Shown: positions 23,701 to 38,900 of the stretch, piece after piece | How positions within the stretch are numbered: position 1 is the first letter of the stretch | Layout: each line of letters begins with the position of its first letter | Program-made: the position numbers and the translations under genes | Assembly (NCBI RefSeq): GCF_029852145.1 | Contig: NC_079972.1 | Span: forward strand, 11,282,986-11,346,985 | Reading direction: 5' to 3' | Source of the DNA: Microplitis mediator | Lineage: Eukaryota; Arthropoda; Insecta; Hymenoptera; Braconidae | DNA: 64,000 nt | The notes under the pieces: generated by a model | What the model was told of the DNA's origin: nothing | Database searches by the model: none | Seen by the model: only the letters and a program-made list of their open reading frames with translations

Positions 23701-26700
23701 TTCCGTTGGATTATCAAACGCAGAGAAAAAATATTACTAAAGTACCGGCTAGTACATACGAAGGATTAAACGTGGATTGCATTTGAAAACTCTTCTGACG
23801 GTTCTATGGCTTACTCGTTTACCTCTCTCTCTTTCTCTCTCTCCCTCTTTCTTTATCTTGTATGTTTTTTCTCTTACTCTCGTTGACTGAAGAGATCTAC
23901 TCAGTAATGTTAAAACAACGTGAAAAGCATCATATATACCTATAAGTATTACAGTATACGTGTGAGTATATGATTCACGCTCAGAAAAGCACTTGGATGT
24001 GCATCCAAGTACTTTTTACGCTTCAGTGGAAACGCTCTCATGAAATTCAAAAGAATTCCCATTGTTCTTCCACGCACTAATAAACATTTCCATTCGTAAA
24101 AATTACTTCTTCCGCCTCTTCATCAGCAACAGTAGTAGCATATGTGTAGTGGCTTAATTACAGGGGTAAAAAATAAATAACTAAAATAAAAATATAGTAC
24201 TTTAAAACCCAGACTACAATTGCCGGTAACATTTATATCTCGTCTTCTTTTCTCCCGACCCTTCTTATTATTTTTCTTCGCATCACTTTCCGTCATTATA
24301 AATCATCTTCGCTCACAAGAACCACCAATTTTATAATTAATATGCTTACCTTGATGCTCACCCGGAAAATTTAAACTTTTCACAGCTCCCTCGACACGTC
24401 CGCGAAATAACGCGCGACCAGGGCACCATATAAACTTGCTGCATACAAATTTCCACAGTATGGCGTTAAAGTGTCTGATACATGTGCAAACATCGTGACA
24501 TTTTATACGACTACCCTCTTTATATATGTATAAAACAGCCGACTAGTTGATGTTGGCACTCTTGTTGTTAGCATTATTATTATTATTATTATTAGTAGTA
24601 TGATTATTATTACAGTCATAGTTGTGCTTATTGTTGTTGTTGTTGTTGTTGTTTGCATAGTAAATCCTACGAACCACCACAACTTCCATTTATCTCAGTT
24701 GTTGTTCGCCAATTGACCTCTCTCGACGACCTACTACAACACCGCACTAACTGCAAATCGTTAATCGCAAAGCTAAATTCGATTATCCGTGCCTTAGTTA
24801 ACTTTGCGTCCACTTTTGCCTGATGATGAGCCACTTCCATCGCTTCATTACAGTATCCTGTTAATAGAACAATATAAGTACTATACAGTCATTTTTCCAT
24901 AAATAGACCCACCAGATGGTTATTGGATTTTGAATTTTAAATTCCTTCCATTTATTTATAACCATAAAATTTAACTTGTAATGGATGACTGGTGAAACAT
25001 GTCAAGCTAACCAATCCGAATAATCGCAGTTTCCGCAAATTCATATTTAAAAGTTCTAAATAAGGAACATGTTTTCCAATAATTTGATATTTCTATTGAC
25101 TGAAGTACATTAATAATGCATAAATAGTATTGTTAACTTCTTTTTTTTTTTTTTTGACAGAAGAAATTTCCAATAAAACAATATTAAGGCCATTCTCAAA
25201 TAGTGCTCCCCACTTTTTTAAAGTATTAAATGACTCAACTGTAATGACTGCATCAAAATTTTGATAATTAATTAAGAAAAAGTTTGAGCATTAATTGAAA
25301 AAAGGGCAACGCAGTTACAATTTCGCCCAGACATAGATTTTAAAAAAAATTATTTACCGTTGATATCAATAAGGAGTTAAACAGAATTTGGAAAATAAAT
25401 TTCAGTAAAATCTTCATGTCAATATTATAACTTGAAATGTCAAATTTTTTAGGCTAAAATTTATTTAATAAATTTTGTTTAACTCCTGAATGATTTTAAC
25501 TGTGGGTAATTTTTTTAAAAATCTATATTTCGGCGACAATTCACGGAAAAAAAATGTACCTGAAGATCAGAACGTTTTTCGCGCAACAAAAATGAAAAAT
25601 TTATATAATTTGACTGCTTAAGGGGTAGTTGGGGGTGGCCTGCAATTTTCGGCTGACATACTAGTGCATGTACGAAACATTTCAAAACTCTAGATCCAGA
25701 AAATTTCGTACTTTTCATTTTGTTTTTTGATCTTCGTTTCACGAAAAACGTTCCAAACTTCAGGTACATGAAAAAAAAAGCAGTTGAAAAATTACAGTTT
25801 CTACAGTAAAAAAGGCTTCCGGGGCAAAAATCTTTAATCATTAAAGCTTAAACTGTAATTTTAGAAATTTGTTATAGTAATAAAATTTGAAGCAACAAAT
25901 TGTACAGTTTAAATCGACAATATCGAGTTTGAAACTGTAATATTTATTATTTCTCTAAAATTTACTGATAAAAAATGTAATTTTTACAGTTTCACACTCG
26001 GAGCGCTTTACTACTATACGAAACTGCAATTTTTCAACTGCTCTTTTTTCCGTGTTGTAACTGCGTTGTCCTTTTTTTAATTAATGCTTTAATTTTTTTT
26101 GAATTAATCAATAAAATTTTAATACTGTTATGACAGTTCAAAGTCATTGAATATTTCAAAAATTGGGGGGCTCTGTCGGAGAATGCCCTTAAGTATAAAA
26201 ATATTTTTCACTCGATCAAATTGTCAATTATGCATAAAAAGTGATTGGTTCGAAAAGTGTCTGACCAAACAATGACTCTCGTCACTGTCCGACTGCATTC
26301 GCGTCGAGTCTACTGATGCGCATAAAATTTGCACTGAGAGTTGGTAACTCTCAATAGATATTGCCAAGTGTATACATTTGTTGTATGCTTTTTTATGAGT
26401 TTTGTATGAGCTACGACAAAGTTTGTTGCTACTGAAAAATATAGAGATGGTACTTCTGCTGGTACTTGTCTATATATTCTATTCTATTCATTCTACTTTA
26501 GTCTGTGTATATACACAAACATTGTATTATATTATGTATAGACGTGTGTACGTAAGTTGGCCGATTTCCCGTAGAGTAAAACCGACAAATGGAATTCACT
26601 GGCACCTCGTATAGTGTGGGACAGCAGTCGTCCGGAAAAGAGCAAGCCGGAGGGACATCCAAAGTGAAAAGTTGCCACGTTAGACGGTACTGCCACTGGA

Positions 26701-29700
26701 CAATGGCACATGTTGCATTCGAGGGTAAAAGAGACAGTGCCACTGAATGAGGAAGCGGATGAGGAACAGAAAGAGATAGACAGAAACAACTGGTTTGAAA
26801 ACGAATAGAAGTAGACAGTAGTGGTGTTGCTGGAGGCGGCTAGGGAATTGGAGCTGATTCGATAGGAAACTTTTAATCGGGGAACTTGTGTGTGCTGTTA
26901 CTGTGCAAAGAGAACAGTAACACTAGAGAAAAATAGCTAAAGAGAGAGAGGAAGAGAGGAATAGGAAAATGTTGGAAGTAAAGTGCTTTTTCAATGACTC
27001 GCCACTTCTGGATGGTCAAATGAACGACGTCGACACGGGCCACACAAAAGCAAAGCATCAAAGCATTCAGGAAATTATGTTCGCGTTCTATATTTACCGC
27101 ACCAGAACCCACTAGTCCTGTTGTACATATCCGCGTGTACACAACAGAGATGCTCGAGGTCTTGTAGTTTAATTACCATCAGAAGCTAGACCAGCGGCTT
27201 CAAGCAAGTGATATTGTGCATAATCATGGGCCACTAAAGGCTTTTTACTTCCACTCGGTGATGTATACATTTATCCTACGCCAAACTAATTTAGAGAGTA
27301 TGTGATCCAACACTTTGTACCCGAGGCTAAATAATCTTTAACATTTCCTTGTGCTACTGAACGACTTTTATGACGTTTTTACTTTGAAAAAAGTTTTCAT
27401 TAAGTATCCACCACCTTTGAGAAGAAATTTCTGGGTAGCGAAAAATAAAAATATTATTAATATACATATATACATATGTATATGTATTAAACTTGTACCT
27501 TGTCGGTATGACTTTAGTATAAATGGCTTCGCCGTCAAAATTGTAAAGCACTTTGTGTGCAACTCTAGGTTATTATCTATAAACTGCTCAAAGCTTTTGA
27601 GGGCTCCTCTTAGTGTGCTCGTAAATTTGGATCTGAACTGTGTGATCTTGTTACCGTTAGCACAGAAAAGGCGTATAGGTAGATAATTTATAAAAACCTG
27701 TGACATTTATTGAGACTATTTATTATTCATAGTAATAACTAGTGTACGTGTGGTAGCACGCGTGTTGTACCACCGCAATTTTATGAGAACCGTTATTTAC
27801 ATTGGCATTATTATTAATTGCACTTGGTATATTTTTTTTTTTAATTGTCTTTTGCAGCTGGGTTTCTTCACGTACTACACAGTGGCGATGGGTGAAGTAA
27901 ATCCGTCTGGACCGGTACCAATTGACAGCGTTTTCATCTATCGACCAGACAAACGTCTTGAGCTCTGGAGGTTTGCCTTCTACATGTTTCTACATGCTGG
28001 GTAAGTACTTAAATATAAATTAGCTCTTAAATGAAACAAATAATAAAATATATACACTGTACTCGAAAGTCTTAAAGTTTCTATCGACACTTTCCATTAA
28101 CCGGCGGCAATAAAATTAAACGCGCTCTATAAAGCAAATGGTCGCCATCAATATCGAGTAGTGTATAGTTGTGTAATACGCAACACTCAATACTATTATA
28201 AGAAAAGCGATTGGAAAATAAAATGTTGAGTGTGTAGAACTGGGGTAGAGTGAATGAGAGTGTGAGTGAAAATAAAAATAAAAAATAAAAACTCGGGGAA
28301 CGAGGACGTCGAGGACGAATACGAAGACGAGAGTCTAGTGAAGGAAAAGAGGCGATGACGGGTAGAGAAGCAACTACGTCGGGTACACGACGCTTTTTAA
28401 ATTATTCATGGCAACCTAGAGATAAGGGGAGAGTAGTTGCACAGAAGAGACGCGTTTTCTTCTATTTCTATCTCTCACACTCTTACAACTTTTATCCCCG
28501 TCCTTCCTCACTTATTATCTATCTCTCTTTGTCCCGTGATGTGCGTGTATGTCTCACCGCGATAAGCAGCTCGACATTTCCGTGAAAACTCCTCGGCTTT
28601 TCCTCGTGCTTTTCATCTCTTCTTATCTCATCGCGCTTATTACCATCAAAATGTGTCGGACAATTTGCATGTGTTTTACGGGTACTAAAAAAAATACTTA
28701 ATGAACTCTTATGATGCTTATCTACTTTAATATTTTTTCCTCTTTACGTATTACAAATCTATATATTTATTTATAGTACACGATGTTATCTTAAATATCC
28801 ATTTAAATTTAAATAACATGTATATATAGATATGTCCGTATATATTTGTATGGATAAACATATACATATCTATATGAATGACTGTGGACAAAGGATATTA
28901 AGGTAAAAGCAAAATTTCGCTTATCATGTCTCTACACGTTTTACCAACTACTCGATATTCCGATACCCGAACTCGATATTCTCGTCATTTGCGTTCGCCC
29001 GAACTCCGTCAATGATAAATCGTCGAAAGCCCATAACCTGGTTCTGGATAGAGTCGTTTGTGCACTAGTAGTACCAGCAACAGCAGGAATAGAACCAGAG
29101 AAGAGTGTATTGAGTAACGAACAGATAGAGAATAAGCCAAGAGAGAGAGAGAGAGAGAATGAAAGCAGCTTCTTCTCGTATGCTCCATTTGGATGATTGC
29201 ATCGCAACGACATCGATCCTATCCTCTTTCATTCTCTTCATATTTCCCTTCTTACTTTCTCCCTCTTTATTCCTTATTTAGCTCGACGCGTTTATTTCTC
29301 CCTACACTTAGTGTTTATCCCTACGCCTCCGCCACCCTAGAGCAGTAAACGATTATGTGCAGCTCGCAAATGTTTTAAATGTATAACTTCCCTCGCTCAA
29401 ACTTTTCTGCGGTACCTAAAATGTACCTGCCTCCAGAGAAAGCTTCATTATCTTTTCAGTCTTATTCGCAAAACCACAACTCCGAGCATTCGTTCATTCC
29501 TCTTTGCCGTTGTTCGACAAAGTTTCTTACAGTTATAAGAAAACGAATCCTTGTGTGTCCACCTGAGCACAAAATGATAAGACACATTTACTAGTATATA
29601 TATATATATATATATATATACTCCAGTCTGCTCCTTATTTAACATCTTATACCGCTGACAAACCTTCGTTACCTTTCTCTCCCTCCCTCTCTTTTCTTCT

Positions 29701-29885
29701 CTTTAATTAACATTCATGACAATTGATGTATGTAATTTAAAGTTGCACTGCCGCCGTCGCCGTCGAGTTGTCGTGAACTATCATTGTGAATTTCAACGTT
29801 TTATAGCACAATGTCGTGAGCAAAAGAAACTTGAAATAGCATATCCGCGAAACAATCATTCTACAAGTAATATAGTAATAGTTGG

Positions 29886-29916
<31 letters not shown>

Positions 29917-32900
29917 ACAGTAGTACATCATATCAATTTATACGACAGCTAGAATTATGTCACTGCGACTTTCTCATGGACATTCATTTATTATTCTTCT
30001 GTATTTTTCAGGTGGTTACACCTGCTGTTTAACCTGGGGGTACAGGTGGTCGTGGGACTTCCCCTTGAAATGGTGCATGGGAGTTTGAGGATCGCTGCAG
30101 TCTACATGGCCGGAGTTTTAGCCGGTAAGTAGTTTATCTAATTCTCTCTGTCCGCTTAACGACTCCACAATGTCCCTACAACTATTATCATTATAATTAT
30201 CATTATCACCAGCATTAATATTAATATATACTGCATATATACATAAGAATAGACATAATGATGAATTGGTCATTGTGTAATAATAACACATTCGAAAATC
30301 GGACAATCATGTGGTCATTACAGTTTAAATAAACGAATTAAACATCCACATTTCTATTCACTCGTAGATCGTGTACCCTAGTTTAAATATCTACGTATAT
30401 ATATGCGGGTTGTCCGTTAACTCTGTGTCTCATTCAAAAGCTCCCTTCAGCTCTCTGCCTCTACCTCTGGCAGTTGTTTTCCCGGAAAATCACACGCGCG
30501 TTATTTACGGCCAGTTTCCACCGTCCACTAATGCGCGGAGACGCAAAACACACCGACAGACCGACGCCACGGTGGCGGCAGGACCCGGGTATATATATAT
30601 GCATATGTATATTTATATATATATATATACATGTATGTATGTAGGTAGCATAGTATAGAGTAGCTTGTACATCCAATAGCCATTTGCATAAATCCGATTG
30701 GGAGCAAATCCTCGCGTATTAATGCTCATGAAAGTAAAACGCTGCAAATAGAGGACATGAATAATAAACGCCATGAGGCTACATGCTCGTTCAACTCCCC
30801 CCACCAGCTCTATCATCAGACGAGAGTCGTAGTTTAAGTAGTAAATAGTAGTAGTAAGGGATTATGTTGGAAGTATTTCCACAGTATGGAGTACTTTCTC
30901 CAGCAATATATTTACTTACCAAGTAGTTACTGTTACGTAGTGGCCTATGCTCGTTGTACCTGGGAGAAGAAATCCCGAGATCTATCGCCGAGTGAATACA
31001 CCCATAGAATAATACCGACTCACACAATTACTTGTGCTGTTGTTGACGATTACTTGTATGTGTGGTGTGCATGGTGTGCACTAGTACTTTTACCTATTGC
31101 TTGTGTATCCAAGAAGAACGCAAGTATCCCGTGGGATTTAACAACATCATAGTCGCGATATTACTTGGTATGCATTGTAGTTTGCCACGTCATCATATCC
31201 ACCTGCTTCTTCAGCTCTCTACTCTGTATAACCAGAAATACACACCGCTGATGTCTCTATTATAAACTCTATGAATATCTATAGGTCTCTGTTTTCTGAG
31301 AACCTACAACATCATGTGCAGCATTCGCCACTTATATATGTATACATTACTCCAGTAAACTGTTTTTTCTTAAATTCACAATATACTTTTTTCACATTCA
31401 CAATGGGTTTGTGTGACTCCCTGGCATATTTTGCATGCTCTGATGACGGCTCGCACGCTGCGAGAGAAATAATCTATGCGAATAAATATACAGATATAGA
31501 ATAGACATCTATGAGCATGCAGAGATATGTGTATTCTATGGAAGAGAGAAAACAAGGTTGAGGAAGAATGAGAACGAATCGAGAAACGTTATCGTGCTTC
31601 TTTCCCGCCAATGGCTACCAGCTCAACCGTGAGGATCACCCTTGTCCTACTCTCTTGTTCGTCGTCGCTGTCGGCTGGAAAGCATCCAGGCGAAAGAGCA
31701 AGTCGACTTGTAGAAATTCCTTCTGGCTCTGTGGACACGTTGTGAGAGATAGATAAAACGGTAGATGTGCGTCTGAATGTGTGTATGTGTGTGTGTGGGT
31801 GTAAGCTAAAGGGTCTACTCTTGAGTGAACGATTCATTCAGGATTCTCCTTTTGATTCATCTGTAGAAAAGCTTATATTGCGAAAGAGACACATATAGCA
31901 ACTCATCGTTGCGGTGAAAGAGAAGATCATGCTTCGATGAACAGCACGCGTGTGCACACGCTACTATGCTCTTCCTTACCCGCGTTCATAAAACACACAT
32001 ACAAATATATGAATCCCATATTCGATATAGTGTATAAATATAACACATCGACAACTGCTTCCGTTTGTGCCATTTTCGTCGACTCGCTTTCTAAAATCTG
32101 TTAATAAACTTGATCAGTGTAATTTTAACTTTATTGTTCGATCGTAATTACAGTTAATTATTGTCGTGTATATACACTGCGTGCATTCATTTTTAATAGA
32201 TCAGCTTCATTATATGAGGATCAGTAATTAGAGGTTAAAAATTCCCGGGAAAAAAAAATTCAATCAACATTTTGTTTATTAATGAGAGCTCATTTTTTAA
32301 TCTTTTAATTATTTAAATTACTAATTCCGCCTAACCCAATTTTATAATTGAATTTTTTTAATTAAAAATGAGATTGATGAGATTAATAAGAGATTAAAGA
32401 CGGATTTTGATATTAATAATTTAAAGTCTAGCCAACATAAATTAATTATTTAATTACTCTTTAATGATTAAAACATGAACGTACTTGAAAATTAAAAAAA
32501 CATTATTGTAATGAATTAAACACACGATTCACAAGTTCGTTAATTATTTACTATCAAGATTCATCAAAATTAATAAATAACCACAATCTTTAATTAAAAA
32601 TTAACGTTATTGTCTACTTATAATCAATATTACTTAAGGTAACTTGAATTGATTTTGTCTTGGTGTATTAGTTGAACTTCGATAGTTGAGCTTGTCGTCT
32701 TATAATCCCAAAACTTCCTTCTCATCACCAAACTAGAGCATGAAAACACATAGTCATATGGAAAATCCAGTTTTCATCAATCCGTAATTAATTTCGTGTA
32801 CTACCACTACTATTTCTGCTCCAACTACTACTACTGTTATACGAAGGATTACAGAGGCCAGTACAAAATCAGAAGTTCTAGTTAATTCAGCTAAATTCCT

Positions 32901-35900
32901 AACGAACAATACGATTTATGCAATGCTCGGCATGCCCGAAAACCGATCGTCAATTCTGGATTCCAATAGCGAGCTCTCACGTCCACACAAGTACACTCTC
33001 AAATTCCCTTTGTATCTTATACTTATACTTGTACGCGTACACCTAAATATGCCAGATACACACCGCACTACTCGTTCTCGGTACGTCGGTGTAACTTGCG
33101 GATTCATCTCGTCTATGTGTGGGCTCAGACGGATTCATGCGTGCTGGAACGCGACGGTATAACAAATACAAATTGTACATATATACAGATATGTACACCC
33201 AAGTATTTCACTCGATCCCTTCGACGTACGCATTACAGCTTTCTATCCTTGTCTCTCTCTTACAAATATATCCATTGAAACTTTAGTTGGGCTGTACATG
33301 TTTCTCGATATTCAACCATCAGCAATTTTAGTCGGCCATTACTACATACACACCCTGGAGAGTAGAGTGGTTTTCCTCGATACGGCCATTGGGGAAAAGC
33401 CAAATGCCCTTTTTTATATTTTAACCATCTTTCTCCAGCTTCTCAATACGCGGATAGCGAGCTCTCACACAAACCACAATAAGGCTATGGGATTTGCTCC
33501 AAGTGCGTCGTCGATTCAACTCATAACGTTGGCTTTTACGAGTGGCATTAAGGTTGAGACGTAACAACAGTGCCACATCGTCAAGTAGAACCAGAATGAG
33601 ATGGTAACAAAAAAAATACGTATAAATGCATATACATATATATGTAGTTATATGGAAGTATAAAAATAAAAATTCGATAAGGAAAGCTAAAATCGGTTAT
33701 ACGGTTGCGCTTTGGTTACAAATGCTCAGCGTTTCTGCAAGAACGTACATAGACTTTAGCTCAGCACTGCCGGTGTACTTGGATACTAGACGTCGACGTC
33801 GTCGTTGGCAATACTTTCTCTCTTTCTCTCTCTTTCTCTCTCTTTTTCTCTTACTGTCTCTAACTCTAGCTTAACTGTACAGCAGCAAGCAGGATAGTAG
33901 CGTCGCGTGCACCGCGTGCATACCATGCCATTATAGTGTATATACACGTTATCAGCGTGCGACTTGAACCGAGTCACGAGTCGCGCTTGTTTCCTACGCT
34001 CTTTCTGCTATTCGATCGCCTTTTTCTCAAAACTTCTCTCAGCTACCCAGTACTTGGATTCCGAGTACGTGTATCGATAGTTATTCTTAGATCTTGGTGA
34101 CACGTAAATAAGTGTTGGAAAAAATAAATAGTAAAATCATGGGATAAGTGTTGAAAGCAGAGAGAAAGCTATTAACTTGTTATTAGATGAAATCGAGGCG
34201 AGTTCACACTGCAACTGATGTGAATCCAGGTCTCACTGCAAAGGAGTATACTATAAGAACTTGAATGTCCTGATGTGAGACCTGACCTGCATGTAAATTT
34301 ACGTATATATAATAGGGAATAGCCCCTCAGACGTTCCGGTCATGTGCCACACGTGTAGTGGTGTGGGTATGCTTTAGGCTGACTTTTTAGAAATCCGTTC
34401 ACTCTCTTTCCTATCATTGCTTTCTTTTTCCCCTTTCTTGAGAGTTCTCGCATCGTTGCGCCTCCACGTTACCACTCAAACATACATTCCTATATATATA
34501 TTATCCATATGAGAGTATCCGCCCTCTCTTATCCTGGCTCTCCTGACGCTTTTTGGCACAGTCGAACGGCCCGAATGAAATCCGTTTATAACTGGAATTT
34601 CAAACGTGAAAAACCTAAGCCTCTACTTCGAAGATCAATCGGGAAAAACTTTTATTATTATATTTTATTTTAGATTTTTTTCATATCTCACTTTTCTTCT
34701 TCTGACTACGCTCGGTCATGTACGTCTGGCTCCGGCTTGACCGGCAAGGATTTTAAGGGTATTGGATTTTTCGCTCGTCGCGTTCATGGCTCTCAGAGAA
34801 ATATATTTTTCACAATATATTCTATCTAAGTGTGTATGTGTGTACTGTTTGTAACTCTTGGCTCTCTCTGATGGCCATCAGAGAGAACAGAAGAGCACCG
34901 TGTGTATAGTAGAAGTAGTAGTGTACACATAAAAGAGTGAAAAGACTCGAGGTAGCAGTAAGGTCGTTATCCTTTGTCTGGAGGATTCATTTGCCGTCAA
35001 ATTACTGGGGCAGAGAAACATGGTGGATTCCGACGCGGAACGACGGCTCCCGACGCCAATTAGGGATACTAATTAACGGCGTTGGACGTTCGGCAGAACC
35101 CGAGAGTTTACGCGTCGGTGGACGCGTGGTTTTCCGCTCAGTTATATATTTATATCTATATCTATATTTATGTGTATATATAGTGCCTTCATACATAAAC
35201 TTAAAACATTGCCTTTCTCTTGCGCTGGTATCGGCTGACCAACGAGCAAGATTCGCACGAGCGAAAGCCTTGTGTCACTATCCCTCTTATTCTCACACGC
35301 TGCCTATATTCACTCCAACTACTAAGCGTACGCGGTGATTCGGGCGAGTTTAGTTGCCGCGTGTTGAACTACAACAACAGTACAGCAACAACAATAACAA
35401 CAACAACAACAAGAACAACAACGGCATTGCCCAGGGGGAGGAGAGGGCGGTACGACAACAACGTTCAACCGTAATTATCTAATACCTAGGAGTGCCAGGA
35501 TGGAATGCCGTGCCGGCTTGTCCTTGCGTGGGAACACATCGGCGCGACGAGTACAACGATCGCAATCGTACTCACTCACCCGCACACATACATCCACATA
35601 TACTTAAATAACTACATACCTATAGTACATAAATATACTTTATACACCAGTAAGCTCATATTCACACACAATTCTTGGTCCCGCTTTTCAACTGGTGATA
35701 TTTGTCAGGTACACATAGCCTCGACCTTTCAACAGCTCGCGTTCGTGCTTCCTCTTTTCCCGGCCGCTGAACTGCCGTACGCCCCGGGTGCCAGTTACAA
35801 CCGCCTATAGAATACCACACACACACGCATACAAACGCGCGCACACACACTGTCCTAGTAGTTCCTATATCGCCAGACTTATAATCTGGGTCACGCGCTA

Positions 35901-38900
35901 ATGGACGTTGTACGCAACTATCCAACGTGATTGCTCCAAGGACATAGGGGGTTAGCTCCTGCTACAAGGGCTACCAGAGGGTGTAGGCCAGTTGCGCCAC
36001 GATAGTCACGGTACTATATATTCTCTTGTAGGCTGGACTACTACCATTAAACCCGCAACCAGCACACTCGCTGTGTGATTCAGCTGATGTCAGGATCAAT
36101 CGAGGGCGCCTGTCTCCCCAATTCACACACACAGTACTCTCTCCAGATGTGTGTATTACACACACATAAGTGTCTTATGTTCCTCTCTAAATACACGTTG
36201 ATGTGGAGAAACTGATAGTCGAGCTCGATTGTTCTTCTTGCTAGCTATTTCACCAGGAACCGCTTCATTTCCCAGTAGAGCACGCGTGCCGAACGTGAAC
36301 GGCTAATGCCATTTCCATCTACTCACCACAAATAACAGGGTAATAAAAGAGTAGAGACCCCCATCTAAGTCTCATTCGGTGATGCGAAGATCCTTCCTCA
36401 TTGTTATTCACTCAGCGTGTGTGTACGTCTCGTATACGGATACAAAGTAACCCATGCAACATTAATGAATGATGAACAGACAAGAGGCTTTCATGAAATT
36501 CCCACTGCGGTATTTCCTGGCCGGGCTTCCGGCAAATTTAAATCGATGCCTGGCGGTCTCTTTTAGTCTGTTCTTCTCTGCCAATATATAATACACACAT
36601 ACGTACCACCAACACCGGAACTGTAGAAAAAGAATTGGATATTACACAAAATATATACCTCTGATTCCTATAATTTTCGGGAGGTTATCGTACTCAGGAC
36701 ACACGAACCCACACATACATTCATATGAATAATAAAAGCCAAAAGCGTAAATTCAGGCAGGTTCATTTGTATGATGTATTCTGCATGGCTGTGGACGTGG
36801 TTGCCAACGATGGCTGCGTTCCGGAAGACTCGGTAACCCCGCGTGCCAACGAGAAGGGCGAGTCGGAACTAGAGCCGTGGCGGTTCAATGGGACAAGAGA
36901 GACATAGCCATTAATAAGCGATGCTCCAGTAGACACAGAACCCCTCTCGCTCTCTCTCCTCTTTGCCTTCTATTACAACTGGCCGTTACTCCACCTTATT
37001 GCGTAGTACTGACACTATACATCCTCCAGTTACTATTGTTGAGGTAGTCAGGACGAGCCCCTATCGTTTATACCCGGAGATCAACAACACACTGGAGGAA
37101 ATACTGAGCTTCGTCTGCTCGTTGTGGTTTCGCAATTCACTCACAATTACTTTATACCTGCCATACCTACAGCAGTACGACCCAGTTGTGCATGTCTGTC
37201 TAGAAATGTCTAATGATACCAACACCCTTTGACTTTTGTCACATTCCAACTCTGCAGTATGCACTCGGGCGCATTTTCATTTGCTGTTACGCAATGCTCT
37301 ATAATTTTGTCTATCTCTGAAGAACTTATTTCTGACACATTAGTAGTTTAGTGCATCTAGTATATAGAATAATTACATACATATACCATTTATACTTACA
37401 TTTCAATAGGGTATTTCGCGACTTGAGAATACAACGAGGAACTGAGTGGCATAGCGTGTTGAAACTAAATATATGTCAGAAGCTAAATACCTCAGTGAAT
37501 AACTCGGCGAAATAACTAATTGAACTTTTGAAATTTGTGTGTTTCAGGTTCACTGGGAACGTCAGTTTTTGACACAGATGTTTACTTAGTCGGCGCTAGC
37601 GGTGGAGTTTATGCTCTTCTAGCAGCTCATCTGGCGAACGTCCTGCTTAACTACAATAACATGGAGTTCGGAATTGTTCGGCTGATCGGGATCTTCATCA
37701 TTGGTGAGTACAGATGAGAGCCCGATAATTATAAACCATCACCAGTGAAGAACCATTGCCAGTTAGCAGTATAAAGTCGAAAGAGAACAGTAATATAACT
37801 TTACGTGACGAGAGCTCAGTAAAATGCGGAGGGAAATGAGAGAGACAGAATAATTTGAGCCTTATTCACTTCGTTTGATACTTGTATATCTAGCAAACCC
37901 GCAAAACTTTAGCATCCCTGGCAATCGGGCATGCCGAGTTGTCGAAACTCGCTCAACCACCGACTGAACCCAGTACGCAAACAAGACTCCTGCTGCTGCT
38001 GTTGCTACAACGTACTCTGTACACCAGCCAGCTTTTCGCATCCTCTGCTGTACTCATCCGCGAGTCTCATCCAAATCAAGTTTACTGAAGGCACCCCTCC
38101 CCCACCCCTACCCCAACAATTCCGGCTAGTTTCGTTCAATTTCTAGATTAATATAACGATCACCGTGTATATGCCGCATATAACTTTTGTTTGCCCTTTA
38201 TCTCTCTCGCCTGTCAATAGCAATCGCTTCCAATATACAAAACATGACGAATATGTATTACGTATATGTATAAATATAAATATGTATATAAACACGTATA
38301 TTGGATATTGATTTCCCTATAAAGAATAATTGATTTGTTGTCTCTCGGGAGTATTTCTGTCGTCAGCGTCAACACTAAATTTTATTAGTCTTTTGTTTGA
38401 CTTGTTTCCTCTATTTACTTTATTTTTATTTCACTCGTATATTTTTCATTTTATGCTTTACGTTTTATGTTCACGAGGATAATTTCAATAAAAGTTCCAC
38501 AGTACAGCATGCTCCGGAATTTATTTTTGATATAGATCCGAACAAACACGGTTCATCTCGGACAAAATTTTTAATTAAAAGATAAGGCCCGCAGGGGGTA
38601 ATTTGCAGCGTCACCCATTCTCAGGAAACGTTCGATGCAGCGCTAGTAAAATGTTTTTAAAATCGACGAGACATTTCACCGAGGCTGAGTGTTTTAGATT
38701 TTAAGCGATACGCAAACACCCTGATGTTGTTTACCCGATGCCTGAGCAAGACACTAAACTATAAAAAAGGGAATGGGTGAGAGAGAGACAAAAAAAGAGG
38801 GTAAAAAAAGGCGTCGGGTCTCTCAGTGTATAGAGGCCGGATATATAGCAACCAGGGGAATAAATCGCGAGACGCGTCACCGCGCGCGATGTCCGGTTTG

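Larger units (their letters stand above)
25188..26188. mobile_element. 1.0-kb non-autonomous element with TTAA duplication
   Basis: TTAA lies directly outside both ends (25184-25187 and 26189-26192). The ends are GGCCATTCTC and GAGAATGCCC, and the inverted arms extend about 135 bp, to GCAGTTACAA (25322) on the left and its complement TTGTAACTGC (26055) on the right. TTAA targets are used by piggyBac and Kolobok elements. The loop contains three further inverted-repeat units (25327-25534, 25542-26054, 25554-25769), so the apparent length includes insertions. Confidence 0.68.
14040..27857 (+). other. Rhomboid intron 2
   Basis: GT-AG intron of 13.8 kb. It contains nested transposon clusters at 20790-21980 and 25188-26188, a possible SINE at about 18000-18180, a CpG-rich patch at 23440-23500, and microsatellites (16499-16521 CAG-like, 18361-18402 ATGT, 24572-24594 ATT, 24629-24652 TTG). 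The small open frames on both strands lack coding character. Confidence 0.8.

Noticed and set aside
25515..25841. 108-codon frame sharing CQPKI-type peptides with a frame at 53639-53836
   Set aside because: The similarity reflects two copies of the ATGTACC-family MITE in opposite orientation, not a protein family. The frames run out of the element at both ends.
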